Assembly: GCA_025201765.1 (NCBI GenBank)
Contig: MU623346.1
Span: 434,001-498,000, forward strand
DNA from: Daldinia sp. FL1419
Lineage: Eukaryota; Ascomycota; Sordariomycetes; Xylariales; Hypoxylaceae
Direction: 5' to 3'
Length of the DNA: 64,000 nt
Made by a program: the position numbers and the translations under genes. Position 1 is the stretch's first letter. Each line of letters begins with the position of its first letter. This document shows positions 24,891-36,555 of this stretch, piece by piece. Below the pieces are notes generated by a model. That model ran no database searches. It saw nothing but the letters and a program-made list of their open reading frames with translations, and was not told the DNA's origin.

Positions 24891-27044
24891 TCATCTCCCC
24901 TGCTTTTCCCCCCAACCAGGAGGGAATATTATGGGATTAGACCACTTTTTAAACATCAAACTAGGCCTTATAACACGAACCAGAGTCTTATGATACGGCT
25001 CCGTGAACCCTTGAAGTCCCGTCTCGCCGATATGGTCGGAAAAGGTTTCCTTGAGCGAATCAACGTGTTGCACGACATGATCCTCGGAGTCTGCTTTGGG
25101 ACGAAACCAAGGGGCGCCGGTGCCTCGGGCTACGCGCATGGCAGCTTCGAAACCGGCGCGCATGGAGGGCATTACTCCGACGCTCGTGTAGCTGGGTCCG
25201 GCGACAGTAAGCTGCCCCTGGAAAGCGGCTTCGAGCTCGTAGTGTGCGGCGCTCATGCGCTCGCGGTGGCCGACGTAGTGCTGCGGCAGGCAGTCGCGAC
25301 ATAGATGCGCGTATGACACATGTTCTTCTTCGGGAGAGATGCCGAGGTGTCGTTGTACAGCTTGCAAGGCCATTGCGCGCCCCATTTCCTCTGTCGGGTA
25401 CTGGGTCCAGCCGTCCCAGTAGTGTCCGCCCAGCATGACGGTGAGCTTGGTTCCCGGGGTCTCGGGGCGCAGTTCTATATCCGAGTCGAAGAGGACGCCT
25501 AGGACGCACTCGTCGTTGTTAGGCGTCGAGGTTGGTAGCAGATAGCCGAAGCCGTGGTTTTTGGCGAGGAGATTTGGGTTTGGGAACCAGAGGTTGACAA
25601 CCATGATGGTTACCGCGTGGGTATCTTCTAGAGAGGGAAGGCAGCCTTTGGGCTCGGCTAGTTTAGCAAGGTGTTTAGAGAAAAGGGTGCTGATTACTCG
25701 GTCGTATTGCCTCGTCTGCACCCGCTTGCCCCCATTGGCCGTATTTCTTGCAGCCACCTATAGAAGTTTCAGCATCACGACATATTCTTATAGTATATTT
25801 AGATAGTACTAAAAAACATACCGACACTTTGCCATCTTCATGTTTCAATGAAGTGACTGGGCTATTAGTCTTAATTGTTACGTTCTTCTGATCCTTTAAA
25901 TCTCTTATTAAGCTTCTTGAGAGAGTGAGGAGGCCGTCTTCAAATGCCATGGTGCCCCAAAAGGACGCTTTAGTAGCCAACTCTATGACCTTGAAGCGAT
26001 TATGGCTGTTCAAAATGCTGAGGTTAAGCATTGCCTCCTTGGCTTCGATGATAGCATGAAGGGACGGGGTGGGATGTGTTATCCGACGCCAGACGGCATC
26101 GAATAGGGTATGCATCACGCTCAACTTGTATACGTCGCCGCCGTAGATGCCATGCATCATACCCGATACAATATTATTAACCAGCCGATCATCTTTCATA
26201 AGCCTACCTAAAAAGTCACCCACCGATTCATCTGTATACTCCGTGGGGTCATGCACGATCATCCTCCCAGCTAGGGCGGCATTGATCATGGATTTCAAGG
26301 CCCCATCCCAGAGGGGCTCCGTTAAATAGGATTCAATCATCTGGAAAATGGCCCCCAAGCCACGGTTAGATCCTGGGAGCTTGACCAAGTGATCTGGGTA
26401 ATATAAGTAACGGTCGGCGGGAGGGCCCTTGTGATGTAAAAGTTTATCTTGGATGCCCAAGTTGATCAGCTGGAGTATAAGACGTAACCATTAGCGAAGC
26501 TCTTAGATCGTCGACGGAAAAAGAGGCCCGGCTGCCAAAAGGTATTACCCACTACATCGTAGAAGACTAGGTCATCGTACTTGTAAGACGTAGCTCCCGA
26601 CCGAAGCATGCGCGGACCGGACTGAAGCAGAACTTTGTTATTCTTTCCAATTCCCGTATTTATCATCTTTCCATCTATCCATCCGCCAAGGTCATGAGAC
26701 GCTTCGTATAGCGTAATATGCGCGTTCTTGGCATGACGGGACAAGTAATGTGCGGTAGTCAACCCAGTGATACCGCCACCGAGAACGGCAATCTCCCATG
26801 TCTTGCCATTGGGCTGTTTGGTAGTCGCCAACGTCCTACTTTGTGCCCGAGGATTCTTGCCAGCCCGAGAACAAGCCACCTGTTTGCGAATTGACGAGTG
26901 AAGAAGACTACTCGGAGCTGCTAAGGAGCTCAGCCGTCGTGAGGTCGGAGACGTCGAGATTCGGGTGGGAGAATCATGTCGCGCATTGCGATATGCAGAC
27001 CTCAGAAGACTTACGAGAACATCTTCTGGGAGTTTGGAAGTCAT
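24891..27044 (-). CDS. hem14: Protoporphyrinogen oxidase, mitochondrial
   Basis: Penultimate enzyme of haem synthesis: FAD-dependent oxidation of protoporphyrinogen IX to protoporphyrin IX at the inner mitochondrial membrane. Three exons close in frame to 667 aa: 27044-26556, 26469-25822 and 25757-24891. The first ~75 residues are Arg/Ser-rich and nearly acid-free after residue 24 (RRLSSLAAPSSLLHSSIRKQ), fitting a mitochondrial presequence. The FAD dinucleotide-binding loop VLGGGITGLTTAHYL starts at residue 87. The family signature SGPRMLRSG, then YYPDHLVKLPGSNRGLG and SGMMHGIYGGDVYKLSV, follow. The C-terminal half has the usual second FAD region (TVAGPSYTSVGVMPSMRAGF). Intron 1 removes a stretch that otherwise stays open for 30 codons. 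Its donor is GTAGTG, and splicing restores DLVFYDLINLGIQDK. It is tandem with Nab2 upstream, 642 bp apart. Confidence 0.93.
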
Positions 27045-27686
27045 TGCACACGTAATACGGCTATCCGTAGCGTTCGAGATAGCATGTTGGAATTCACGAG
27101 AGAATTATGTTATAGGCAAAGTGGCGTGGTGCTTCGAGCTGCTTTACAAATTACGATGTACGTACATACATGTACCTAGGTAGCGTCTGTACTTCGTACT
27201 CGGGTACCCCTACTACGTAAGGTGACCCCACTTCCCGCATGCGCATGTATGTAGGTACACCCGATATCGTGAGACCTAATCTTGGGCATGCTTCCGCCGG
27301 GCTAACGTCAATACATTGCATGTACCTTGGGCACTACCTGCATGCAGGCAGAGCCGATACTCGAGTCAAGTTAGCAGGTACCTATTCGTATCTCAGTACG
27401 AATCACGTCATCACGTAGGAAATTGTAGACTCCGAGATAAATTGGAAAATCTTTATATTCATCAAGTCACAAATGCATTCGGGTATATTGTAATGTGCTG
27501 AAGTCCCTTGACTTTTCCTATCACCGACCTAACGCCTGTATCAATTGCAGTTCTAAAATTGAGTCCCCTCATCCCCCGTACCTTCATTGCGCTCGTTGAA
27601 TACGCTGATCCATCGTGACCCTTTCCACTACTACCGCATTATCGTAGATCTTGTCCATCGCAAAATCCTCCCCTATTCCTCCAAAC
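27045..27686. other. Spacer between Nab2 stop and HEM14 start
   Basis: 640 bp containing the HEM14 promoter and Nab2 terminator region. Has repeated GTAC / TACCTAGGTA words at 27155-27190 and 27250-27260. No gene seen. Confidence 0.5.
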
Positions 27687-29276
27687 TCACATAATAGTAT
27701 CGGTCGTCGCTGTTGCTGCTTCTTGGCCCAATCCAGTCTCTCCGCCGGGCACAATGAGCTCCTCAGGTCCGTTCGAATCCACAAATTTCCTCTCGCTCAC
27801 ATGTTCCCTCGATCCATCGGCAGTCCAAACCTTGTCTTGGAATGTTCCCCTCTGTCCTTCTTCGTGTCTGTATGGGCAGAACCGGTTGGTGCATGGCTTA
27901 AACCTGCACATGGTCTGGAGATGAGTGAACTTGCATCCCTCCACGGCGCAGTCACCTCCGTTGCGACAGGGAGGCATGTCCGGGTGTTTGAAAGGGCAGC
28001 TCGGGTTGGTGCAGTTAGGGTAAAACTTGCATTCCAGCTCGTTCTGATGCGCGCGCCTGGTTGCCGGCGAAGGATGGCGACCCACACATTTACGGTTTTT
28101 GCATGCCGCACCGTATGTACAGACGTCGTTAACGTCAACTGTGGTGTTAGGCGGTGCCGCTGGTGACTGATGAGCGAATTTGCAATCCCTGTTGGTACAT
28201 GACAGGTTGAATTTGCAGACGGTCGTCTCGGGATTCGGTACTTCACGTCTGGCCTGCGACATCTCAACATCCTCATTGTCGGCACCGGCCTCGTTGGCAT
28301 GATTTCCATCTCCTTGTTGGAATTTATGACCGTTAGTATGGCCTCCTCGCCTACCGCCACGCGGGTTTTGTACCCGGTCAAAAAGCGACCTCCCGTTAGG
28401 TCGTCCGTTAGGCTGATTTTGTTGGGTAAGCTGTTGATACATTTGCCCCATCATGTGGTTCTGGTGCTGAAGGAGCTGGAATAATTGCTCTGGGGTACCA
28501 TTACCGGGCATCATCCAGTTCATATCGTTGCCCAAATTTGGCATTCCGCTAGGATCGTGCATGTTAGGCAAGGCTCCACCAACTTGGCCTAGATGAGCGG
28601 CAAATCCGGCCGCGCGGTTGTTCACCGCGCGATTGTTAGGTCGTCCGAAACCGCCCCTTGGCCCAGTGGGAGGTGTTCGGTGGGCATTAATCCGTTCGTT
28701 GCCATTTGCTCGAACACGGTGCAACACATTATCGTGACTACGATCCATAGCCTTGCTCATCTGTCCGAGCATTCGCTTTTCTCGGTTGCCTCGCATGTTC
28801 GGATTTCTCATGGACCTAGGACCTGTGGGACTGGTTGGGGAGTTAGCTTGATCGAGAGAGAAGGACAGGGAAATAAAAATAAAGACTCACGCATTCAGCT
28901 CAGGACTATCAAGAGACATAGTCATATCCGCATCTTGGTCTGCGGAAAGCGCATTTCGAGGGGCTCCACCGCCGTTGTTCTCTAGTTGTGCCGGAGCTCC
29001 ATTCAGTTGAGAGTTTAAAGACTCAATCTGATCAAAGAGCCACTTTGCAAAGTCTCGTGCGCCGGGGTCGTCAGGGCCAAGGCTAAGAAGATCTCCGGCT
29101 AATTCGGCGGCGATTTGGTCTTGAGTCTTTCCATTGACAAGCATCAAAATAATATATTCGGACAGCGCACTGTCATCTGCGCCACCTGATGCCCAGCCCA
29201 CTTCTACCAACTTCGGCTGGATCGCCATGTTAAGTGCATCCGCCAGCGGCGTATTCATAGCGACTTCGATGGACAT
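27687..29276 (-). CDS. nab2: Nuclear poly(A)-RNA-binding zinc-finger protein Nab2
   Basis: Binds poly(A) tails in the nucleus, limits tail length and couples mRNA to export. Two exons, 29276-28891 and 28830-27687, close to 509 aa. Residues 1-~90 form a PWI-like helical N-terminal domain (TPLADALNMAIQPKLVEVGW, YIILMLVNGKTQDQI, DFAKWLFDQ). The middle is Arg/Asn/Gly-rich with a Gln-rich patch (QLFQLLQHQNHMMGQMYQQ) and RGG-like segments. The C-terminal third has five consecutive CCCH fingers, most with the Nab2 spacing C-x5-C-x4-C-x3-H. They begin CKFNLSC, CTYGAAC, CKFYPNC, CRNGGDC and CRFKPC. Fungal Nab2 proteins carry five to seven such fingers. The stop follows an acidic/Gly tail; a further 3' exon is not needed. 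High confidence. Confidence 0.93.
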
Positions 29277-32200
29277 CTTGAATTGAATATGCTTTCGGCG
29301 TGATCTGGGTTGTCGGAATGTATAGGATGATAACGGTTGATGAAGGTAGATATCGTAAAGTATATAAAAGCGATATGCGCGTCGTGGAGATAGATCGCGA
29401 GGCGGCAGCGGTGGCAAAGCACCACAACACGGTTTAATAAGATCGTTGCAAAGGTTTGGGGTTTCCGACGAACACTGGGCGCAATTGAGGACGCTTTAAA
29501 TGATCGCAAAGGTGTGTCGAGTAACCTCCTGTGTAGTCAATCTCAATGGTGATGTTGGATAAAAAAAAGAATGACGTTGTTGGAGGTGAAAGAAATCTGG
29601 AGGAGGCCAGAATATGGGAGAGCAATTTCCATTGTTAGAATGGCATGCACCGCCTCAAATTAGATAAAGAATACCGAGTACCTTTGTACCCCCAGCCACT
29701 AAAGATTAGGTACCAGGTGGATTCAAGGGCCAACCGCCATTAGGTAATCCGTCGAATAGCAGCTTTGCCTTTGATGTGATCCGTGCATTCGAAAGTTCCA
29801 TTATTGAAATGGCAGTGACCCGCAGTTTATCACGTGAATTATTAAATAAGCTAATTATCCCAAACCATCCCAAACGCTAACATAACAAGATCCAAGTCAT
29901 TTATTAAAATCACCCGATAACGTAAGTGTAACCTTTTACACAGTTCCTCTGCGGTTATCGTACATGAGTAAGTAAGTGATTAACGTCAAATATCACATAA
30001 CTAGCTATATTAAAAATACATATGGATCCATGATACCAACCTTAACTAGAATTTATGAGATGTCAAACAACATACTACCAATTCTAAGTGAATAAGCCCG
30101 CCATACGTGTTCGTCCAATGCCTGTCAGGACACTCGGATGTAGTTTATAAATTATATACTATAATTTACGTAGGTAGATACCTAACCTAGGTAGTCAGAG
30201 TTTCCCATGAAGCAACTCCATTGTTTCCACGCTTCTTGTTCTACCTTATGGCGATGCCCGTCATTAGCCCAATAATAATACAAAGCTCATTATTTAAAAT
30301 GGTGTCTCTAAGCTTGGGTCGTAATACTTTAGAAAACTCGGACTTCCTGTAGACTGGGCTCCCGGGATATTCGCATCAAGGAGTCTATGGAAGCCCTGGA
30401 CCTTGAATCGTCGGGAGGTTGAACTCTTGGTCTAACAAGGACCGGATCCCCCGTCCTAGTAAATACAATAATAGGCCGAGCCTTCCAGTCGCGTCGTATC
30501 TGTATATAGCTTACTATTAAATATTAATCTAAGATCCCGCTCAACATTCTACAAGACGATCTTATGTTAGTACGTAGAGGCAACCCCTAGCAACAAGTAG
30601 CTTACACAATAGGGACCCAGAGAAGATATATAGGGATTCTTTCGAAGATATAAGTATCTACTTGTATATCTCCTAGACTATAAGATTGCCGTTCTTCATT
30701 GAAGATATCTACTTGAACCGAAGTTTCGAAGTATATTAGGACAATTATCCCAAGTAATATAGCTATCTCTATAGTGACAGGTGTTATAGATGCCGTGGCG
30801 AAGGACCTGTCATTTTTGAAGCAGAACTTTTCCAATAAGTCCCATAATATGAGAAGCATAGCTTAGCCTTCGTTATCATATCGAATATGAAAAGAATATC
30901 ACGGGGTCCAAGGAAAATTTTGATAAGGTTGATGACGAGTACCTAGGCTTCCTACAAATAGAACACGAATTGTCCTAATACGACTCAATTTAGGCATGGG
31001 GAAGGCCTGTAAGTCGCCAAGATCCTGAGTCATGCTTGTACTCTCTGTCTTGATGTTTAAAGGTGCTTGAGACCCGATAGCTCTCCGTCGCGCGAAGATA
31101 TCGATAAAGCTCACATGTTCCTATAATCCGTGGACATCGGAATACCATCTATTAGGAATATAGGACTAGTTTTTTACTTTAAAAGAATATCCTGCATCAT
31201 CTTGCTCCTATCATCTCTCCCGATCCACCTTCTTTTCAACAGTGCAGTCTTCGAAACACAGGATCAAGGCTCTAGGTATTCGGAACGTCACTATCATAAC
31301 TAAAGATTTTACGTAGGGTGTCGAATTCTTCCTCCCAGGGGCTAGCCTAGGACTTGTACCTAGCCGGAGATTTCAGGCTGGAATTCCAACATATCCACAT
31401 GCGTCGTTTAGCGACGGGACCTATCCGGATGATTTATCATACGATCTGGGTAAGATGCCATCTGCTATACAATCTAATAAAAAATCAGCAACAAATTGGA
31501 GTATCTGGGTCCTTTTAGATCCAAACGCCTGTCTTATTGAATAAGGCTCTTGCAAACCGACAGCACAGCGCCATGACGTCGTCGTCGTCGTTAGGAGTGG
31601 CACCAATACTACGGAGGGGTGGCGTAGGACGGGAGTGTTCAATTTCAACTCTAATTTTTCCTCGGTGTGGGATAAAATCGTCCCTCCTAGGTAATCGTAT
31701 TAATTCGTTATGGTATTTTGCACAATGAGAGGTCAGAGGTAATATGCATCAGTGGAAGGAAATGTGCTCCGCAACTTGCGAGGGTATATTCCCACCTCTA
31801 AAAGAGGAACTAGAAAAATTGTCCCAGTCGAAGCTTAAATGGGGTACCACACCTTTACCAAATCATGTAGTCTATGTTTTAAATGAAGGGACTGAGAGCC
31901 CAGTGATGCAACTTAGCTTTTGGGGGTAAATCATCTAATGTTAGATACCCCGAGGAAGGGGAGTGTTATGTGTAGTCTAGAGTCGATAATATGTCACGCG
32001 TTATCCTGAAGGGTTAGAACCTTATATGCTTAATATAAAATAAAGGACGGTCTTATTGGACTCATTAAATTATTGTGATCTCAGGTTGCAGTTGATTAAC
32101 TGCCCGTCCCAGGTAAACACGACCCTCTTCTAGTATATGAATCATCACATGCTGGTTGAAGCCTTGGTCGTGACCCTACCATCTATTTAACTTACTATCT

Positions 32201-32910
32201 ACGCGGCCTTTTGCTCAAGTGCACCTTTGGGAGTATGCTACTAGTCACGCCAGGCTATTAGGTAGAAAGAGTCTCCTGAAGACGAATAGAAAATAATATT
32301 AGGAACACCTAGAAAGCCTCTATATAACTCTTGTGAACAGGAGGAATATGATGGCGAATATAACTATACTTAAGCCAGGTGAAAAGAACCACCTACCTGT
32401 TATTTATTCCTGTATTTGTATACAATCTGGGACAGGGTTATGCCAATTACATTCCCATCATCACAAAGTATCCCCAAAGCATCTCTACAAACAACCAATC
32501 TAACAACTCCACGCAATATACACTGTTTAGCAGATGTTTATCAACAATATTTCCAAGGACCAACCCCCTCGTTCAGACACTGACATAAAACTAAGGACTG
32601 AAACGAACAAACTTACGGTTTTCTTCTGAAATGCAATAGAATAGTTGAAAATATATTGATTCAATAGATATTTAATGACTATATTTTCCCCCATGGGAAT
32701 CTTGAATACTCTATCGTCTACCTACCTACTCCTACGTACGAGACCAAGTCTAGTCCAATTCGTCGTACCGCAACACGTACCTACTTTCCAACTGACGCAT
32801 TGACTACAACGTTAAAACTATCAAAGAGTCCCAACAGGCGACGTCTTATTGGATAACTTGCGCCAAAGTCGTTAGAGGTAAGGACTTGAGTCTTTGACTC
32901 TATACTCAAT
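29277..32910. other. AT-rich, gene-poor stretch between Nab2 and the prenyltransferase
   Basis: 3.6 kb of mostly AT-rich DNA, clearly richer in A+T than the flanking genes and with frequent stops in all frames. It includes eroded coding-like fragments on the minus strand (30362-31648, listed separately). A 61-codon plus-strand frame at 31744-31929 (contains FPPLKEELEKLSQSKLKW) looks protein-like but matches nothing I recognise. No transposase or reverse transcriptase motif seen. Confidence 0.5.
30362..31648 (-). pseudogene. Possible eroded gene, family not recognised
   Basis: On the minus strand, several separated peptides look like real protein but are interrupted by stops and frame changes. 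They are RQAFGSKRTQILQFVADFLL (31648-31421 frame), SPWEEEFDTLRKIFSYDSDV (about 31358-31270), the SFIDIFARRRAIGSQ region (31114-30899), and a C-terminal-like end RGIRSLLDQEFNLPTIQGPG (about 30450-30370) with a stop shortly after. Some breaks could be introns rather than mutations. I could not build a single open model, and the DNA is AT-rich. I cannot name a family. Confidence 0.3.
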
Positions 32911-34041
32911 ATGGAGTACACTTCCAGAAATAATCCACCGACATATGTAGGCGAAGGGACACGGCAGCTGTCCCTTTTAGCTAAAGCACTTGACAAAGGC
33001 CAAGTAGAAGAGAAGCTGCTACACAAGGCTCTAGAAATAACAACAAGAGGTTGGGGTCATTTACTAATTCCTCACGACACAAAGTCGTTACGATGGGTTC
33101 CTGATGTTAGCAACGACCATTCGCCCTTCGAGTATTCGGTTGCGCTGAATCAGGAGACTGGAGAAGCGGATCTGAGATTCTTAATAGAAGCCCAGCCATC
33201 AGGTGCCTTGTCCCCTGCGACTTTAACACAGCTTCAGACAGAGGCTGTAAAGCTATCTTGGCGGTTAGCCAACGAATACGGAAGCGAGATCTCCTGGGAC
33301 CGCTTTAATGCTATCCGGGACTTGTTCATACCTAGCAACCCTGCGGGATCCTTCGCTATGTGGTACAGCTATGCGTTAGGCAGGGACGGCGGAGAATGGA
33401 AGGTTTATTTCAATCCCCAGTGCACCCCTGGCCGATCTAACGCCATCGCCAGAACCCGCGCTGCGTTCGAACGTCTCGGCCTAGCTGAACCATGGGCCAA
33501 AGTGGAAAGAAGTCTCGGGGAAAACGAGTCAGTTGTCTACTTCTCGCTCGATCTATCGTCTAGCCCAAGCATCGCTCGCGTTAAAGTATACATCTCACAT
33601 GGGCAAGGATCTAGCGCATTAGCCATCGCGCGGAAACACGAGGCCATCTGCCCAAACGCAAACCCGTACGAAATCCAGCGGTTCTGCGGAGCCATGTCGG
33701 GCGGCAAGCTCGGGCCTTACGAGCGAAAGTCGTTGATTTCGTGTTTTGCCTTCACAAGCGCAGAACCCGATCAACCGATCGGGACAGTGCATTTCCCGGT
33801 AAGTTCGTACGCCAGCAACGACCACGAGATACAGGAGCGTATTTCAAACTACATAAACGCGGTACGCGTGCCGGACCTCTTTAAGGAGCGATATAGGAAT
33901 ATCATCAACGCGATGCAGCGGAGGCAGTTGAACGAGGGGATAAATATACATGCTTGGGTGAGCTTGAAGCAGGCCAGCCGGAACAAGCAGACGAATGCTT
34001 TTTATCTTTCGGCGGGGTTATTTGGTAGCAGAGAATTATAG
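32911..34041 (+). CDS. DMATS-family aromatic prenyltransferase, single exon
   Basis: Family members transfer a prenyl group from dimethylallyl (or longer) diphosphate to an indole or other aromatic ring, without the DDxxD motif of other prenyltransferases. The protein is 376 aa with no intron; an in-frame stop 27 bases upstream fixes the frame. Family marks are NDHSPFEYSVAL, with the catalytic-type Glu at residue 74. The diphosphate-shield strands are WKVYFNP (Lys164, Tyr166) and RVKVY (Arg223, Lys225, Tyr227). A late strand FPVSSYASND and HAWVSLK near the C terminus fit the ABBA-fold repeats. Fungal DMATS enzymes are usually 420-460 aa; this one has a short N-terminal arm. Its size recalls the compact bacterial indole prenyltransferases, but that comparison is from memory of the family. 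It stands alone beside an AT-rich stretch. Substrate unknown. Confidence 0.85.
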   Translation: MEYTSRNNPPTYVGEGTRQLSLLAKALDKGQVEEKLLHKALEITTRGWGHLLIPHDTKSLRWVPDVSNDHSPFEYSVALNQETGEADLRFLIEAQPSGALSPATLTQLQTEAVKLSWRLANEYGSEISWDRFNAIRDLFIPSNPAGSFAMWYSYALGRDGGEWKVYFNPQCTPGRSNAIARTRAAFERLGLAEPWAKVERSLGENESVVYFSLDLSSSPSIARVKVYISHGQGSSALAIARKHEAICPNANPYEIQRFCGAMSGGKLGPYERKSLISCFAFTSAEPDQPIGTVHFPVSSYASNDHEIQERISNYINAVRVPDLFKERYRNIINAMQRRQLNEGINIHAWVSLKQASRNKQTNAFYLSAGLFGSREL

Positions 34042-34771
34042 TTGAATGTGACTTGAGCGATGGATAGCCGTTGCTGGATGTATCGAAGGACAATATTATT
34101 TGTGGTTTGGGAGTAGGTATAAGATTGGATGAGATCTTATTTCCCGAGCTTCGTAATATATACTTGGAATACGAAGTAGCTTAACTAGGTAGATTATATG
34201 TATGTAAGTACCTACTTACCTGTAAAATCAATACATTTTCTATTTAAATTTATAACCCTTTTGAGTAACGATTGAAATTATCTTTAAGAATCTGTACAGG
34301 TGTAATTTCATTGGCGATTTTATATATTCAGTGGGGTCATCGAATGTTGTTTGACGTAAAAGATAAAGTTTTGTCATATCGCACTCTATGAGATAATAAT
34401 ATCTGGGGCTACAATGTAAGCCTACCAAACTCCATGGGAAGTAGGTACGCTAAGGTACCTATCTAGGTATCTAGTTAATGTACCCTTAACTCACTAACTA
34501 GCACTATTACTACAAATCTCCCCCCCCACTGACCAGACGCGCCTACCTGCGGTATCACATCGATAGGCCGCACCTATAGGCTTAGAGAGCTATCTGTATC
34601 TGCAGCATTATCGCTGTTAAGAACGCAGTTGCTGATAACTATATTGATGCGGGGAACCTCTTGCCACAAATAGGTATCATTCGTACGCCCATCTGATAGG
34701 AAGATAGCCGTAAATACTTGGTTAGCAATATATAAGACCGATCGAAGCGAGAAGTCGCTACCCCTCAAGTC
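34042..34771. other. Spacer before the aldehyde dehydrogenase
   Basis: 730 bp, AT-rich with TAGGTACC/TACCTA words at 34195-34222 and 34441-34475 and a C9 run near 34521. No gene. The last ~100 bases should hold the aldehyde dehydrogenase leader. Confidence 0.5.
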
Positions 34772-36555
34772 ATGTTTCAATCTCTTCTTAGAGCAACAAC
34801 CAGAACTTGCTCTACCGCAACTCGTCCTAGTCAAACTTTTCATCGTCTAAACAGAAGCAACGACTTAAACAACCTGAACAGACTCTTGTCCACCATGGCG
34901 GACCTGAAAGTTGATCTTACTGCCCCAAACGGAAAGAAGTTCACTCTTCCTACCGGCCTTTTTATCAATAACGAATTCGTTAAATCAAGTTCAGGGGCTA
35001 AGATTGCGAGCATTAACCCAACGTTAGTAGATCAATTCCCCAAAGTTGACACATGGCAACCTGGAGATTAATCGATTCAACCTTAGAAATGAGCAAGAAA
35101 TATGTTCTGTCGAAGCGGCCAGTGTCGAAGACATCGACAAGGCCGTAGCTGCTGCGAGAGCCGCCTTGAACCACGAGTCGTGGCGGGATATCTCTGCAAC
35201 TGACCGTGGTAGGCTGATGTATCGCCTTGCCGACCTTGTCGAACAAGAAGAAGATACCCTAGCCACCATCGAGACTTGGGATAATGGTAAACCACTCGGT
35301 GATTCCCATGGAGATATATGGGAGGTTATTAATACCATTCGGTACTATGCTGGTTACGCCGACAAGATCCATGGCGAAACTATCCCCACGACAAACCAGA
35401 AGTTTGCTTACACGCTGAAACAGCCTATTGGTGTTTGCGCTCAGATCATCCCCGTAAGTGACGTCTCATAATACTTTTCTCTCATCTGTCAGGGACATCT
35501 GGTATGTGATTTGGTATGCGTAATTGAACACTAATATCTGAATAATTCAGTGGAACTATCCCATGGCGATGGCGGCGTGGAAATTGGGACCAGCACTTGC
35601 CTGTGGAAACACGGTTGTGCTGAAACCTGCCGAACAAACGCCCTTGTCTATCCTATACCTAGCAAACCTCATAATAAAGGCCGGCTTCCCTCCCGGGGTT
35701 ATCAATATTACTAACGGGTACGGCAAGGAAGCTGGCCATGCACTTGCAAGCCATCTAGAGATTGATAAAGTTGCTTTTACCGGCTCGACCACGACGGGAA
35801 AACAGATTATGAAAACGGCTAGCGTCAATATGAAGAACATTACCCTCGAAACTGGTGGCAAGTCCCCGCTACTAGTCTTCGAGGACGCCGATATCGAGCA
35901 AGCGGCTAAGTGGGCACACGTCGGAATTATGAGCAATATGGGACAGGTTTGCACGGCGACCTCGCGTGTTCTTGTTCAGGAATCCGTCTACGACAAATTT
36001 GTAGAAAAGTTCCGGGAGGAGGTTAAGGCCACGAGCAAGGTTGGCGACCCCTTCGAGGAGGGCACATTCCAAGGCCCTCAAGTTACCAAAGCCCAGTACG
36101 AGAGGATTCTGAGCTTCGTGGAGTCGGGTAAGTCGGAAGGTGCCACCCTGACAGATGGAGGTGTCCCCTGCCCGCTGAATGGAAAGGGCTACTTCATCGA
36201 GCCCACTGTCTTCACCAACGTCAAGAACAACATGAAGATTTACCGGGAAGAGGTGTTCGGCCCTTTCGTTGTCATCGTGCCGTTCAAGGCTGAAGACGAA
36301 GCGATCGGGATGGCAAATGACACTACTTACGGACTTGGCTCGGCTATCTTCACTCAGAACCTTGAGCGCGCTCATCGCGTGGCTGCACGCATTGAGGCGG
36401 GTATGGTCTGGATTAACTCTTCTAATGACTCGGATTTCCGAGTCCCGTTCGGAGGCGTGAAGCAGAGCGGTATCGGTCGAGAGCTAGGAGAAGCTGGCCT
36501 CGCTGGATACATGCAAACCAAGGCCATCCATGTGAATCTAGGTCAGAAATTGTAA
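34772..36555 (+). CDS. NAD(P)+-dependent aldehyde dehydrogenase with mitochondrial-type leader
   Basis: Oxidises aldehydes (by family, acetaldehyde and related) to acids. Three exons close in frame to 540 aa from the first Met: 34772-35022, 35087-35453 and 35551-36555. Core motifs are QIIPWNYPMAMAAWKLGPAL, FTGSTTTGKQI, the general-base region LETGGKSP (Glu306) and the nucleophile region NMGQVCTATSR (Cys340). EVFGPFV and the C-terminal PFGGVKQSGIGRELG follow. The first 41 residues are rich in Arg, Ser and Thr with few acids (MFQSLLRATTRTCSTATRPS...), like a matrix-targeting presequence. A second Met at 34895 sits in a much better initiation context (CCACCATGG) and would give a 499-aa cytosolic-length enzyme starting MADLKVDL. 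The nucleophile loop reads CTATS rather than the common CxAGS. Confidence 0.94.
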
